A DNA stretch of 64,000 nt from Gammaproteobacteria bacterium (GTDB lineage Bacteria; Pseudomonadota; Gammaproteobacteria; Steroidobacterales; Steroidobacteraceae): assembly GCA_018970145.1 (NCBI GenBank), contig JAGWWY010000011.1:1-64000 (forward strand). Direction: 5' to 3'. The notes under the pieces are model-generated. The model made no database searches. It was given only the letters and a program-made list of their open reading frames with translations, and was not told the origin of the DNA. Shown here in pieces: positions 20,209 through 29,325 of this stretch (position 1 is its first letter; every line of letters starts with the position of its first letter). The translations under genes were made by a program, and so were the position numbers.

Positions 20209-21848
20209 TGAGCAACCCCATCCACCTCCCTCCCGTCCTACGACTAGCGCTGGTCGTGGTATTCGCGATTTGGGCCCTTGGCACTGGAATCAATTCCGCA
20301 ACCGGTATCACGGGACTTGATGAGTACTGGCATTCGATGCGCACGGCGATTCAATCCTTCGAGCTTGGCGCGTGGTGGCCTCCCGTGCTCGATGGCGAGT
20401 TGCGAGTCGAAAAGCCACCGCTGCTGTACTGGTTGATGATGCTGAGCTTCAGCGCCTTCGGCATCGAATTTTGGACAGCGCGTTTGCCGTCACTGTTGTT
20501 GGGTCTCGGCTTTGCCTTTTTGGTCGCCACGCTCTACTCAGACCTCTTCAGGCGTAGTCGTCTACTGCCTTTTTTGATTGTGCTCTCGCTATTGACCATC
20601 GCGGTCGAGTCCCGTCGAGCGATGCTCGATTTGCCAGTCGCGTTTTGCACGGTAGCCGCCTTGACGGCCCTGTTCCGCCAACAGAGATCACCGAGCTCCT
20701 ATTGGTGGGTCGCTGCGGCGCTCGCCACGGCGGCGGGGTTTTATTTCAAGGGACCGGTGGCGTTATGGTTCATCGTCACGGCCGTGATGGCGTTTCGAGT
20801 CGTAACGCGGCAGTCCGTCAAGCCTGCGCTTGTTTGGTCCACGTCGATTCTCGCCCTCGTACTCATCAGTCTTTGGCCTTTGCTCTTAAGCTTGTCGAGC
20901 CCAGATTGGCTTGATCGTCTTGCAGACGACAGCGCTGATCGAGAGTTCGGTTGGCCAAGTCTGAAGAACCTGCAAGCATTGATTGGCGGGCTCGCTGTGG
21001 CGAGTTTGCCGTGGCTAGTTGTCCTGCTACGCGCGGGGACACGCACTACCATCGAAGCGAAAGATCGCGAAACCACCCGCGCACTGTGGCTGTGGATTAC
21101 TCTGGCACTCATTCCGTTCTTGTTCTTCAGAACCTTCGAGCGATACCTGCTGCCGCTCGCCATCCCTATTGTTCTGCTGACATCTCACGTCTTAGACAGT
21201 CATGCGCCGTCGCGGCGACTCCATTTGATGTCATCGGTGGTCATAACGGCGCTGCCGGTTGTATCGCTGTCCGTTTTTGTTTGCTGGCTCGCGCCCACAA
21301 CGTTCGTCGTTGTTGCGACCATCGTGTCGGTCGCGATGCTATCTGTCGCCAGCATTTGCGCCTGGCGGCGAGAGAATATCGCGACCGTCGTACTGTTGAT
21401 CTCGGCCACGACTGTCACGCTCGGTTATCTCTATCCCCGGCTTGGGGTCAACAGTCTGCCGGCCGAGGTGATCTCAGACTTTGCAACCGGCACCGGTGCT
21501 CATTATGCGAGCCCATATCCGGGCACGCTCTCCATGGTGCTCGGTCGATCCGTACCGATCATCGAGCGTGACGACCGGCGCGCACTTCAGGATCATGCGC
21601 TTAAACACGGTCTTCTCGTTTTGCGTCGAGACGACTGGCGCGCCCTGCAGACCACCGCGCAAAGCGCGAACTGCCTAGTGAAGATCGAGCGTCGCTTTGC
21701 GATGTGGTATTCGCGTGGCGCTTTCCTCAGCCTCGGCAAGCCCGGACTGTCTAAGGAAACGAGCTGGGACGCGATCAAAAATCGCGACCTCAACATTTTG
21801 CAGCCCGAGTTTGTCACCGCTCGTATCTCGATGAGACCCATCCCATGA
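20208..21848 (+). CDS. Second ArnT/PMT-like membrane glycosyltransferase
   Basis: 546 residues, many membrane helices. The N-terminal loop contains TGLDEYWHSM and then LRVEKPPLLYWLMM, matching the Asp-Glu pair and KPPLxYW motif of ArnT-type transferases more closely than the first copy does. The start is ATG 20208, which overlaps the PAP2 stop (TGATG); an in-frame upstream ATG at 20112 would place 32 residues inside the PAP2 gene and is rejected. The C-terminal roughly 130 residues form a soluble periplasmic domain, as in ArnT. Function: transfer of a carrier-linked sugar in the periplasm, acceptor unknown. It is coupled by an ATGA overlap to the phosphatase that follows. Confidence 0.83.
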   Translation: MSNPIHLPPVLRLALVVVFAIWALGTGINSATGITGLDEYWHSMRTAIQSFELGAWWPPVLDGELRVEKPPLLYWLMMLSFSAFGIEFWTARLPSLLLGLGFAFLVATLYSDLFRRSRLLPFLIVLSLLTIAVESRRAMLDLPVAFCTVAALTALFRQQRSPSSYWWVAAALATAAGFYFKGPVALWFIVTAVMAFRVVTRQSVKPALVWSTSILALVLISLWPLLLSLSSPDWLDRLADDSADREFGWPSLKNLQALIGGLAVASLPWLVVLLRAGTRTTIEAKDRETTRALWLWITLALIPFLFFRTFERYLLPLAIPIVLLTSHVLDSHAPSRRLHLMSSVVITALPVVSLSVFVCWLAPTTFVVVATIVSVAMLSVASICAWRRENIATVVLLISATTVTLGYLYPRLGVNSLPAEVISDFATGTGAHYASPYPGTLSMVLGRSVPIIERDDRRALQDHALKHGLLVLRRDDWRALQTTAQSANCLVKIERRFAMWYSRGAFLSLGKPGLSKETSWDAIKNRDLNILQPEFVTARISMRPIP

Positions 21849-22441
21849 ATGATTGGCTTTGGATTCCCGTCACCCTACTCATCGTCGGCGGACTGATCTA
21901 CGCGTGGTGGGTACACCTGCACTCGCGTTTCACCACCGTGTCACCCGGCGTTCTTTTTCAATCAGCTGCGATGCCGCCCTCCAAACTCGCACGGGTGGTA
22001 CAGCGTCGCGGGATACAGACGGTAATCGACTTTCGCAGCGGCCAGGATCTCGAAGTCGCGGCGGAGAAAAAAGCGCTCGCCCGCATCGGCGTGCGGCATC
22101 GCCACTTGCCGACATCGATCTATCCAAGCCAGACGGAGATCGCCGCCTTCGTAGCTGCGATGCAGCAAGAGTTGAGCGAACCCGGCCGGATCCTCATCCA
22201 CTGCAAGGATGGCGAGGGGCGAGCAGTTATGTTTGCCGCGATCTATCGAATCGAATTTGAGGGTTGGGACAATGAACGCGCCTATCACGCGAGCGCACGA
22301 CTGCCCGACGGCCTCCGATTCCTGAACCGGTTACACCCCAGAATCGGCTGCCTGTCGCCGCGAAACGTCAAAACTGGGTTGATCTTGAACTACCGGCGAA
22401 CGCCGATGCCGGTCGCTTACCGCTCGAGCGGTGACCTCTAA
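21845..22441 (+). CDS. Membrane-anchored dual-specificity phosphatase-like protein
   Basis: 198 residues. One N-terminal membrane segment (about 5-24) is followed by a phosphatase domain: FQSAAMPP, TVIDFRSG and the signature HCKDGEGR, in which C120 is the nucleophile and R126 completes CX5R. The bacterial relatives of this FQSA...DFRS architecture dephosphorylate proteins, lipids or inositol phosphates. The predicted Cys thiol chemistry works best in a reducing compartment, but positive-inside topology is ambiguous here (WWVHLHSR follows the helix). It is the fourth gene of the glycosyltransferase operon (ATGA overlap) and likely acts on the same envelope pathway. Confidence 0.78.
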   Translation: MNDWLWIPVTLLIVGGLIYAWWVHLHSRFTTVSPGVLFQSAAMPPSKLARVVQRRGIQTVIDFRSGQDLEVAAEKKALARIGVRHRHLPTSIYPSQTEIAAFVAAMQQELSEPGRILIHCKDGEGRAVMFAAIYRIEFEGWDNERAYHASARLPDGLRFLNRLHPRIGCLSPRNVKTGLILNYRRTPMPVAYRSSGDL

Positions 22442-22485
22442 CAGAACTCAGCGAAAGTTGTTTGAGTCCTGCCTTCGCGACACTC

Positions 22486-23391
22486 TCAGTGAGTCGGCTC
22501 GGTGTACAGGCGCCGTAGTTTTTCGCGATCGGCCGCATCCAGATCAAGCCCCTCTTCAAGGTACTTATCGACGCTACCGAACTCGTCAACCATCCCGGAG
22601 AATGCAGCGTCAAGGTAACTGGGCTCGACACCCATGAAGACCTGAATGACATCCGGAGGAAGGCGCCCGAACAAGCGCGCCGTCGGATCGTCAGCGGCCG
22701 CGGCGGACATCGGCTTGGGCTTGTAGTGCTTGTTGGAGAGCAGATAATCGTCCATGACGCGCTCACGCGGCACGCCAAGTGCGGTCAATATCAACGCCGC
22801 TGCCACGCCCGTCCGATCCTTGCCTGCGGAGCAATTGAACGCGAGGGGCGCGTTACCGGCTAGTAGCTCATCGAACATTTGTCGGTACTGCAGCCGAAAT
22901 TGCTTAGGCAGCTCCCGATAGAAAGACGCAAACGCCGCGCGGGCGGCCGCAGGCGTCGGGGCGTCGCGCATCACGGCGAGAACCTCACCAAACTGCAGCT
23001 CGTAATCGCGTTCGAGCCGACGCGGCGGCGCCGCACCGTCCGGCCAACGCGTCGGTTCGCGCAGACGCTCTTCGGTCGATCGGAAGTCGGCGACGACTTC
23101 GATGTTCAAGGTACGAAGGTATTCGTAATCACTGGCGGTCAAGTCGGTCATGGATCCCGATCGATACAATACGCCGCGTCGCACGAGACGACCGTCAGAG
23201 GTTTCATAACCGCCGAGGTCGCGAAAGTTGACGCCGCCCTGCAGAGGGAGAAGTCGTGCACTGGAATCAACACGGGCCGGGCCAACCGGCGTCGCGTCGA
23301 AAGCAACGGCCGCGCTGATGAGCAGCGCGAAACCCGCTGCGCAAGCGGCCAACCACGACATCGTGCGGCGAAGCCGGCGTGTGCGTGTCAT
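22486..23391 (-). CDS. Exported tyrosine-phosphatase-like protein (Y_phosphatase3)
   Basis: 301 residues. An Arg-rich N-terminus followed by SWLAACAAGFALLISAAVAF is a Sec signal or anchor. The catalytic domain starts at GGVNFRDLGGY, has LYRSGSMTDL and VVADFRSTEER, and carries the P-loop NCSAGKDRTG (C187, R193). This is the family of Listeria LipA and mycobacterial PtpB, which hydrolyse phosphotyrosine and phosphoinositides. An exported copy next to a TonB receptor looks more nutritional than signalling. Its ATG overlaps the receptor stop (TGATG), so it is co-translated with the transporter. Converges with the glycosyltransferase operon 44 bp away. Confidence 0.87.
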   Translation of the reverse strand: MTRTRRLRRTMSWLAACAAGFALLISAAVAFDATPVGPARVDSSARLLPLQGGVNFRDLGGYETSDGRLVRRGVLYRSGSMTDLTASDYEYLRTLNIEVVADFRSTEERLREPTRWPDGAAPPRRLERDYELQFGEVLAVMRDAPTPAAARAAFASFYRELPKQFRLQYRQMFDELLAGNAPLAFNCSAGKDRTGVAAALILTALGVPRERVMDDYLLSNKHYKPKPMSAAAADDPTARLFGRLPPDVIQVFMGVEPSYLDAAFSGMVDEFGSVDKYLEEGLDLDAADREKLRRLYTEPTH

Positions 23392-25640
23392 CAGCGAGAC
23401 TCCCCGAAGCGAAGGCGGAGCTCAAGACCGTAGGTTCTCGGCTCGTTGAAGATACCGTAAGTACCCAAGGTCGAGCTGACGCTCTTGTAGAACAGATACT
23501 CCTCGTCCAACAAATTGCGCGACCACAACGACACTTCACCCGTAGCACCGAGTTGCGGCAGCGCTAAGTCCACCAGTGACAAACGCGCATTCATGGACAC
23601 GGATTTATCGGTCAACGTCTGCTCCAGCTCGCTCGTGTAGGCGCCGTCCGCCCAACTGCCCGAGAGGTGCATTTTCAGTCGGGATTCGCCGAGTGAGATG
23701 GCGTAATCGACCGAGGCGCTGCCCGCATTTCGCGGTGCGTACAACGGCAACACCCGCGCGAGTGGATTACCAGTGACATACGGGTTGGGTGCCAGAATCG
23801 GATCGGCAGTCAGACGCGTATAGTTGAATCCCACCGTCAGATTATCGACGGGGACTGCCATGATCTCGACTTCGAGACCTTTGGACTTACCCTCGGTTGT
23901 CGCGTTGGTTGTGTCGGATACCGTGCGCTGCGAGCCGCCCACGACGAACGGAAAGAAGAAATCCATCTGCTTATCTTTGATCGACGCGTCGAAAAGTGCG
24001 AGATTGAGGCGCAGTCGGTTGCTGAAGAACTCGCTCTTGAGGCCGAGCTCGGCCGCCTCGACCTCCTCGGGCGCGAAGGCGCGATAACTCAAGGAGCGCG
24101 AATTGGCGCCGCCCGCCCGGAACCCGGTGCTCCACTTGGCGTAGCCCATGAGATCGTCCGAGAAGTCCCACGCTACCGTCGCCATCGGATCGACGCGGCT
24201 CCAAGAACTATCGAAGGAAAAGGGTGCTGCAGCACCATTGACGAGGAACAGCTTGCCGTCCTTGGAGTCTTCCGTGTAACGGGCACCTGCCGTCAGATGC
24301 AATTGCGTCAAGGATTCAGGGGTCCATGTCATCTGACCAAACACGCCAATGCTCTCCGTGTTGGCCTTGCTAGCCCGGTCGATCACAATCTTCGTCAAGT
24401 CGAGCGGCGTCGTCGCCGGATTAGTCGTATACGCCGTTCCCGTTGCGTTCCATAAGTTCAGCTGCGGGGATTGCGCGTCGTCGTTGACCGACTCCTCGTA
24501 GAAGAACGCACCGACCACGTACTGCAAGCCGCCGGTGTCACCGATCAACTGCAGCTCCTGACTCGACTGTTCCTGTCCGACATTAGCAACGCTGTACCGA
24601 GCGAACGGTCGATTCGGCGCGAACGTCGAGATGGCATCGATCAAACCCTGATCCAGCTGCGACTGATCAAGCTCTCGGTACGAGCTGATCGAGCGCAAGC
24701 GAGTGGACTCGTTGATGGCCCAGTTGAGTACCAACGTATGGCCGCTGGTTTTACCCACACTGTCGGCTTGCTCACCACCGAGAATGGACTTTTCTCGGCG
24801 CGCGAGCGTGGCGCCGTCTCTCTGCAAGGGGCTCGCGAACGGCCCGGGAATCAGCAGCTGCGCGTGATAGGGCGTGGTGACGTCCTTCGAGTTGTCATAG
24901 GCGTATTGGATATCGAGTTGCTCGGACGGTTTCCACAATGCCGTCAGACGAAACCCGGTCTTATCCCAACTGTTGAAGTCGGTGGTGCCGGCGACCGCAT
25001 TCTCCGTGCTTCCGTCTCGCTCGTTCATCACCCCGTCGATTTTAAAACTCACATCTCCTATCTGTGGTAAGTCGAGATGAACCACGGCGTTCCGGCCGCC
25101 GAAATTCGACGTACCGACTCGAGCATCGAGACGAAAATCACCCGAGGGCGCCCTGGTAACGATGCTGACTGCACCGCCTTGCGTATTACGCCCGAACAGC
25201 GTGCCTTGCGGACCCTTCAACACCTCGATCCGCTCGACATCCAACAGCGCGGTACCCAAACCCTGGGCGCGTCCGAGGAAAACCCCGTCGACGTAGATAC
25301 CGACTCCTGCATCGCGGGCAGGCTGGTTAGCGTCAAACGAAGCGCCAACGCCACGAATGCCGATGTTCAGTGCCGAGGAGCGACCGACAAACGGGGCTAC
25401 TCGGAGCGACGGAATCGCTCCGTCAGAGAGACTGCCGAGAGAAATCGCCTGACGATTCTCGAGGCTTTCGGTCGTGAGGACTGCTATCGAAATCGGCGTC
25501 TCTTGCAAATTAGTTTCGCGTTTCTGCGCAGTGACAACCACCTCATCCAAACCGCTCATCGAACTCGGCTCTTGAGCCTGTGTGACTGACGCAAGACTGA
25601 CTAGGACCAAACTTGAGACCATCGCTTGATTTCGAGACAC
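23391..25640 (-). CDS. TonB-dependent outer-membrane receptor
   Basis: 749 residues. The start is the GTG at 25640, because CGAGGAAGCC immediately precedes it and the product then has a compact signal peptide ending VTQAQ; longer frames reaching 25817 would overlap the divergent nadA. The TonB box LDEVVVTAQKRE, the plug motifs SIAVLTTESLENRQA, VDGVFLGRAQG and VERIEVLKGPQGTLFGRNTQGGA are those of the FecA/sucrose-type receptors abundant in proteobacteria that eat complex organics. The barrel ends YGLELRLRFGESR. It forms a two-gene operon with the exported phosphatase, and the promoter region carries three Pho-box half-sites. Import of an organophosphate or inositol-phosphate product is inferred. 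Confidence 0.92.
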   Translation of the reverse strand: MSRNQAMVSSLVLVSLASVTQAQEPSSMSGLDEVVVTAQKRETNLQETPISIAVLTTESLENRQAISLGSLSDGAIPSLRVAPFVGRSSALNIGIRGVGASFDANQPARDAGVGIYVDGVFLGRAQGLGTALLDVERIEVLKGPQGTLFGRNTQGGAVSIVTRAPSGDFRLDARVGTSNFGGRNAVVHLDLPQIGDVSFKIDGVMNERDGSTENAVAGTTDFNSWDKTGFRLTALWKPSEQLDIQYAYDNSKDVTTPYHAQLLIPGPFASPLQRDGATLARREKSILGGEQADSVGKTSGHTLVLNWAINESTRLRSISSYRELDQSQLDQGLIDAISTFAPNRPFARYSVANVGQEQSSQELQLIGDTGGLQYVVGAFFYEESVNDDAQSPQLNLWNATGTAYTTNPATTPLDLTKIVIDRASKANTESIGVFGQMTWTPESLTQLHLTAGARYTEDSKDGKLFLVNGAAAPFSFDSSWSRVDPMATVAWDFSDDLMGYAKWSTGFRAGGANSRSLSYRAFAPEEVEAAELGLKSEFFSNRLRLNLALFDASIKDKQMDFFFPFVVGGSQRTVSDTTNATTEGKSKGLEVEIMAVPVDNLTVGFNYTRLTADPILAPNPYVTGNPLARVLPLYAPRNAGSASVDYAISLGESRLKMHLSGSWADGAYTSELEQTLTDKSVSMNARLSLVDLALPQLGATGEVSLWSRNLLDEEYLFYKSVSSTLGTYGIFNEPRTYGLELRLRFGESR

Positions 25641-25686
25641 GGCTTCCTCGCACACGAATAAACTACAAATACGGTGCAGGACGCCG

Positions 25687-25715
25687 ATGACGTATTTATT
25701 GAAGGTTTGTGACAG
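25687..25715 (-). promoter_or_regulatory. Candidate three-unit Pho box upstream of the TonB receptor/phosphatase operon
   Basis: On the minus strand the half-sites CTGTCAC (25715-25709), CTTCAAT (25704-25698) and ACGTCAT (25693-25687) are separated by the A/T-rich 4-mers AAAC and AAAT. The 11-bp period is exact, and CTGTCAC is a consensus half-site. The last unit ends 47 bp before the GTG start. This is the best of the three Pho-box candidates here. The site also lies upstream of the divergent nadA. Confidence 0.55.
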
Positions 25716-25757
25716 TTCGAGGAAATGAACCGGGAGAGGTCGTACAATGGTTGCCGC

Positions 25758-26918
25758 ATGGCTCAAATCATCGACACGCTGACCACCGACGCTGAGCGTT
25801 GCGTCATCCCCGGGCATGGTGCGCTAGCCGCCAAACCAGCGGACCGCGAACTCTTCTACTCGGCTGAGGTCGCGCGTGCGACCGATGAACTGTACGTCCG
25901 GGTTCGCGATGTGATCCCAGCCGTCGAGTGGCCGGTTTATGCGCCCTACATCCACGCCATCTCACAGCTGAAGCAAGAGCGCGACGCCGTGGTGCTCGCT
26001 CATAACTACATGACGCCGGAGATCTTTGCCTGCGTCGGAGATATTCGCGGCGATTCTTTGCAACTTGCGCGCGAAGCAGCGCGGACGCCTGCGTCGGTGA
26101 TCGTGCAAGCCGGCGTACACTTCATGGCCGAGACATCAAAGATTTTGAGCCCCGAAAAGACGGTGCTGATTCCAGACATGGCAGCGGGCTGCTCGCTAGC
26201 CTCGGCCATCACCGGTGAGGACGTGCGCCTGATGAAAGCGGCACATCCGAACGTACCGGTGGTTAGCTACGTGAACTCGTCGGCCGAAGTCAAAGCCGAG
26301 AGTGATGTCTGCTGCACGTCATCCAACGCCGTGCAGGTCACCGAGTGGATCGCGGCCGAATGGGACGTCGATCGCGTCATCGTCATACCTGACGAATATC
26401 TTGCCCGTAACGTCGCGACACAAACATCGCTGCGTATCATCACGTGGCAGGGGCACTGCGAGGTACATGAGCGCTTCACCGCATCGGATATCGAGCAACT
26501 GAGAATCAGCTACCCGGGCGCGCTCGTATTGGCGCACCCTGAATGTCCGCCTGATGTGTTGTCCGTTGCCGATTTCGCCGGATCGACAGCCGCACTAGCG
26601 GATTATGTCGAGCGCGAGCGGCCCAAGCGCGTGATCTTGTTGACCGAATGCTCCATGTCCGACAACGTCGCAGTGTCCAACCCCGCCACCGACTTCGTTC
26701 GTCCCTGCAATCTCTGCCCGCACATGAAACGCATCACGCTACAGGGTATCTACGACGCCTTGCTCGAAATGAAGCATGAGGTCGTCGTCGAAGCGCAGAT
26801 CGCACAACGCGCACGCATCGCGATCGAGCGCATGCTGTCGGTTCCGCTCGGTCTGAAACCCCCCGGATTCACGACGGGGCGCGCTGCCGTCGATGTCGAG
26901 CTGATGTCACGAGCTTGA
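25758..26918 (+). CDS. nadA: Quinolinate synthase
   Basis: About 386 residues. It condenses iminoaspartate (from NadB) with dihydroxyacetone phosphate to quinolinate using a [4Fe-4S] cluster. The cluster cysteines are recognisable in DVCCTSSNA, TECSMSDN and CNLCPHM. Family motifs VVLAHNYMTPEI, DSLQLAREAA, VHFMAETSKIL and HPECPPDV are all present. ATG 25758 is favoured; an in-frame ATG at 25725 has the ribosome-like AGGA only one base away. A TACAAT hexamer (25743-25748) lies so close to the ATG that the transcript may have almost no leader. First gene of nadABC; its stop overlaps the nadB start. Confidence 0.96.
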   Translation: MAQIIDTLTTDAERCVIPGHGALAAKPADRELFYSAEVARATDELYVRVRDVIPAVEWPVYAPYIHAISQLKQERDAVVLAHNYMTPEIFACVGDIRGDSLQLAREAARTPASVIVQAGVHFMAETSKILSPEKTVLIPDMAAGCSLASAITGEDVRLMKAAHPNVPVVSYVNSSAEVKAESDVCCTSSNAVQVTEWIAAEWDVDRVIVIPDEYLARNVATQTSLRIITWQGHCEVHERFTASDIEQLRISYPGALVLAHPECPPDVLSVADFAGSTAALADYVERERPKRVILLTECSMSDNVAVSNPATDFVRPCNLCPHMKRITLQGIYDALLEMKHEVVVEAQIAQRARIAIERMLSVPLGLKPPGFTTGRAAVDVELMSRA

Positions 26919-28465
26919 CCGCGCTGCTGCGAACCGAAGTCCTGGTAATTGGGGCGGGTCTTGCCGGCCTGTCTCTGGCCCTGCGGCTTGCGCCGCGCCC
27001 TTGCATCGTTCTGTCGCCTGCGGCACTGGGTCAGGCGGCCGCCAGCGCTTGGGCGCAGGGCGGGATCGCGGCCGCCGTGGCGCCGACCGATACGCCTGCC
27101 GCACACGCCGAGGATACGGTTGCCGCCGGTGTCGGTTTGGTTGATCCGTTGGTAGCCGCCACGATCGCTAGCGAAGGGCCGGAACGGCTGCAAGAGTTGA
27201 TCGATCTTGGCATTCCCTTCGATCGAGACTCGAGCGGCCGTCTGTCCTTGTCACTGGAAGCGGCGCACAGCCATGCCCGCGTCGTTAGGGTATCCGGAGA
27301 TCTCGCCGGCCGCGCCATCATGAATTCTTTGGTCTCGGCGGTACGAGCAGCGCCGCATGTCACGGTGCTTGAGGGAATGCGCGCAGTGGCGCTGCTGTGC
27401 GAAGCGCAACAAGTTCGCGGCGCGTTAGTACGAAGCCCAGCAGGTGAAGGAGTCATCGAGGCAGCCGAGACGGTGCTCGCCTCGGGTGGTGCGGGCGGCT
27501 TGTTCTCGGTCACCACCAATCCCATTGAGGCTCGGGCATCCGCGATGGCGCAGGCATTTTGCGCAGGTGCGTTCATCGCAGACCCGGAGTTCGTCCAGTT
27601 TCATCCCACCGCTCTAGCGAACGGTGGCGATCCGGCACCACTCGTCACCGAAGCTCTGCGCGGCGAGGGCGCGATGCTGGTCGACTCGCGCGGCGTCCCG
27701 TTCATGTCGCGTTACCATTCAAGAGGCGATCTCGCGCCGCGCGATATCGTCGCTAGAGCCATTCACGCCGAGCGACAGACAAACGGCGGTGCCTGGCTCG
27801 ACTGTCGTGACTCCATCGGGCGTCGATTTCCCGAAGCGTTCCCGACAGTGTTTGCCTCCTGTCTGGCCGCAGGCATCGACCCGCGCAGCGAACCGATTCC
27901 CGTCGCGCCGGCTGCGCACTATCACATGGGCGGAGTCGTTACGGATTTGTGGGGACGAACCAATGTGGATGGCCTGTCTGCCTGTGGTGAATGCGCTTCG
28001 ACCGGTGCGCACGGCGCAAACCGCCTCGCCTCGAACTCCCTGTTGGAATCGGTCGTTTTCGCAACGCGAATCGCGACTCGATTGTTAAATGCATCCCTGA
28101 CAACTCCTGCGACGACATCCAACCACTCGCAGGATCTGCCGCCGCGGGTCGCTACTCGAACCTTGACGGCTTTGCGACAAAAAATGTCGTCTGATTGCGG
28201 AGTGCTTCGTAACAAGACCGGGTTGACGTCCCTGCTCGACTGGATCGCTGCGCAATCCACGCTCGGCCCCGCACCGAGCGCTTTGTTGGCGGCACGACTC
28301 ATCGTGACCGCGGCGCTCTGTCGGGAGGAGAGTCGCGGAGGTCATTTTCGAGAGGATTTTCCGATGACGAACCCACTTGCGCAACGCAGTTATCTGTCGC
28401 GCGATTCAGCCGATAGCATTCGGATCGAACTTCGCTCTCATTCCGATACCGGAGCTCCGTCATGA
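26915..28465 (+). CDS. nadB: L-aspartate oxidase
   Basis: 516-residue flavoprotein of the succinate dehydrogenase/fumarate reductase family that oxidises aspartate to iminoaspartate for NadA. The FAD-binding motif is GAGLAGLSLALRL near residues 13-25. AWAQGGIAAAV, SLEAAHSHARVV, EFVQFHPTAL, GEGAMLVDSRG and GANRLASNSLLESVVFA are standard NadB segments. It starts with TTG (26915) in a TTGA overlap with the nadA stop. Its own stop overlaps the nadC ATG. The complete set gives de novo NAD synthesis from aspartate. Confidence 0.96.
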   Translation: MTALLRTEVLVIGAGLAGLSLALRLAPRPCIVLSPAALGQAAASAWAQGGIAAAVAPTDTPAAHAEDTVAAGVGLVDPLVAATIASEGPERLQELIDLGIPFDRDSSGRLSLSLEAAHSHARVVRVSGDLAGRAIMNSLVSAVRAAPHVTVLEGMRAVALLCEAQQVRGALVRSPAGEGVIEAAETVLASGGAGGLFSVTTNPIEARASAMAQAFCAGAFIADPEFVQFHPTALANGGDPAPLVTEALRGEGAMLVDSRGVPFMSRYHSRGDLAPRDIVARAIHAERQTNGGAWLDCRDSIGRRFPEAFPTVFASCLAAGIDPRSEPIPVAPAAHYHMGGVVTDLWGRTNVDGLSACGECASTGAHGANRLASNSLLESVVFATRIATRLLNASLTTPATTSNHSQDLPPRVATRTLTALRQKMSSDCGVLRNKTGLTSLLDWIAAQSTLGPAPSALLAARLIVTAALCREESRGGHFREDFPMTNPLAQRSYLSRDSADSIRIELRSHSDTGAPS

Positions 28466-29319
28466 CCACCATCTTGCCAGGATCCATTCCCGACTTGCTG
28501 ATCGAACCTTTGGTCCGTCTCGCGTTGATGGAAGACCTGGTCCCGGCCGGCGACATCACGTCCGATTCGGTCGTCACTGCCGAAACTCAAATTGAGTTAC
28601 TGATCCGCAGTCGCGAGCACGGCGTTTTAGCGGGGACCGATGCCGCAAGACTTGCCGTCAAACTGATCGATCGTGACGTGGCTTGTGATTGGCGGATTGT
28701 CGAGGGCGCCGCTCTGCAACCGGGCGAGATCATCGGAGTTCTGCGAGGTAACGCGCGCTCCATTTTGATGGCTGAACGTACCGTGCTGAATTTTCTGGGT
28801 CATTTATCCGGTATCGCAACGACGACTGCCAGCTACGCTGCGACGATCGCGGACACCCCAACTCGCGTAACATGCACTCGCAAAACCACGCCCGGTTTGC
28901 GGCTTCTGGAGAAACGCGCCGTTCTGGTCGGCGGTGGCGTCAACCATCGCCACTCTTTGGGTGATGCCGTGCTTATCAAAGATAATCACATCTTTGCAGC
29001 AGGCGGTGTTTCAGCGGCGCTTGAGCGAGCGCATGCTGCTGCCGGACACATGCGAGTCATCGAAATCGAGGTGGACACCCTCGAGCAGCTTGTCGAGGCG
29101 CTGCCCTACAAGCCGCACTGCATCCTGCTCGATAACATGTCGCTCGGCGATCTGCGTGAGGCCGTACGGTTGACGGCCAGACAGAGCATTCTCGAGGCAT
29201 CCGGCAATGTCACGCTCGACTCGATTCGAGACATCGCGATGACTGGTGTGGATTACGTTTCAGTCGGTGCGTTGACTCACCGTCTGCGACGTCTCGATTT
29301 TGGGCTGGACGCGAGTTAA
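28462..29319 (+). CDS. nadC: Nicotinate-nucleotide pyrophosphorylase (quinolinate phosphoribosyltransferase)
   Basis: 285 residues, the normal length. It converts quinolinate and PRPP to nicotinate mononucleotide, CO2 and pyrophosphate. Recognisable motifs: EDLVPAGDITSDSV near the N-terminus, ERTVLNFLGHLSGIAT, TRKTTPGLRLLEKRAVLVGGG with the substrate-binding Arg and Lys residues, DAVLIKDNH, EIEVDTLEQ, ILLDNMS and LEASGNVTLD. It is joined to nadB by an ATGA overlap, completing a nadABC operon. It converges with the DUF4153 gene six bases away. Confidence 0.97.
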   Translation: MTTILPGSIPDLLIEPLVRLALMEDLVPAGDITSDSVVTAETQIELLIRSREHGVLAGTDAARLAVKLIDRDVACDWRIVEGAALQPGEIIGVLRGNARSILMAERTVLNFLGHLSGIATTTASYAATIADTPTRVTCTRKTTPGLRLLEKRAVLVGGGVNHRHSLGDAVLIKDNHIFAAGGVSAALERAHAAAGHMRVIEIEVDTLEQLVEALPYKPHCILLDNMSLGDLREAVRLTARQSILEASGNVTLDSIRDIAMTGVDYVSVGALTHRLRRLDFGLDAS

Positions 29320-29325
29320 GCGCGA

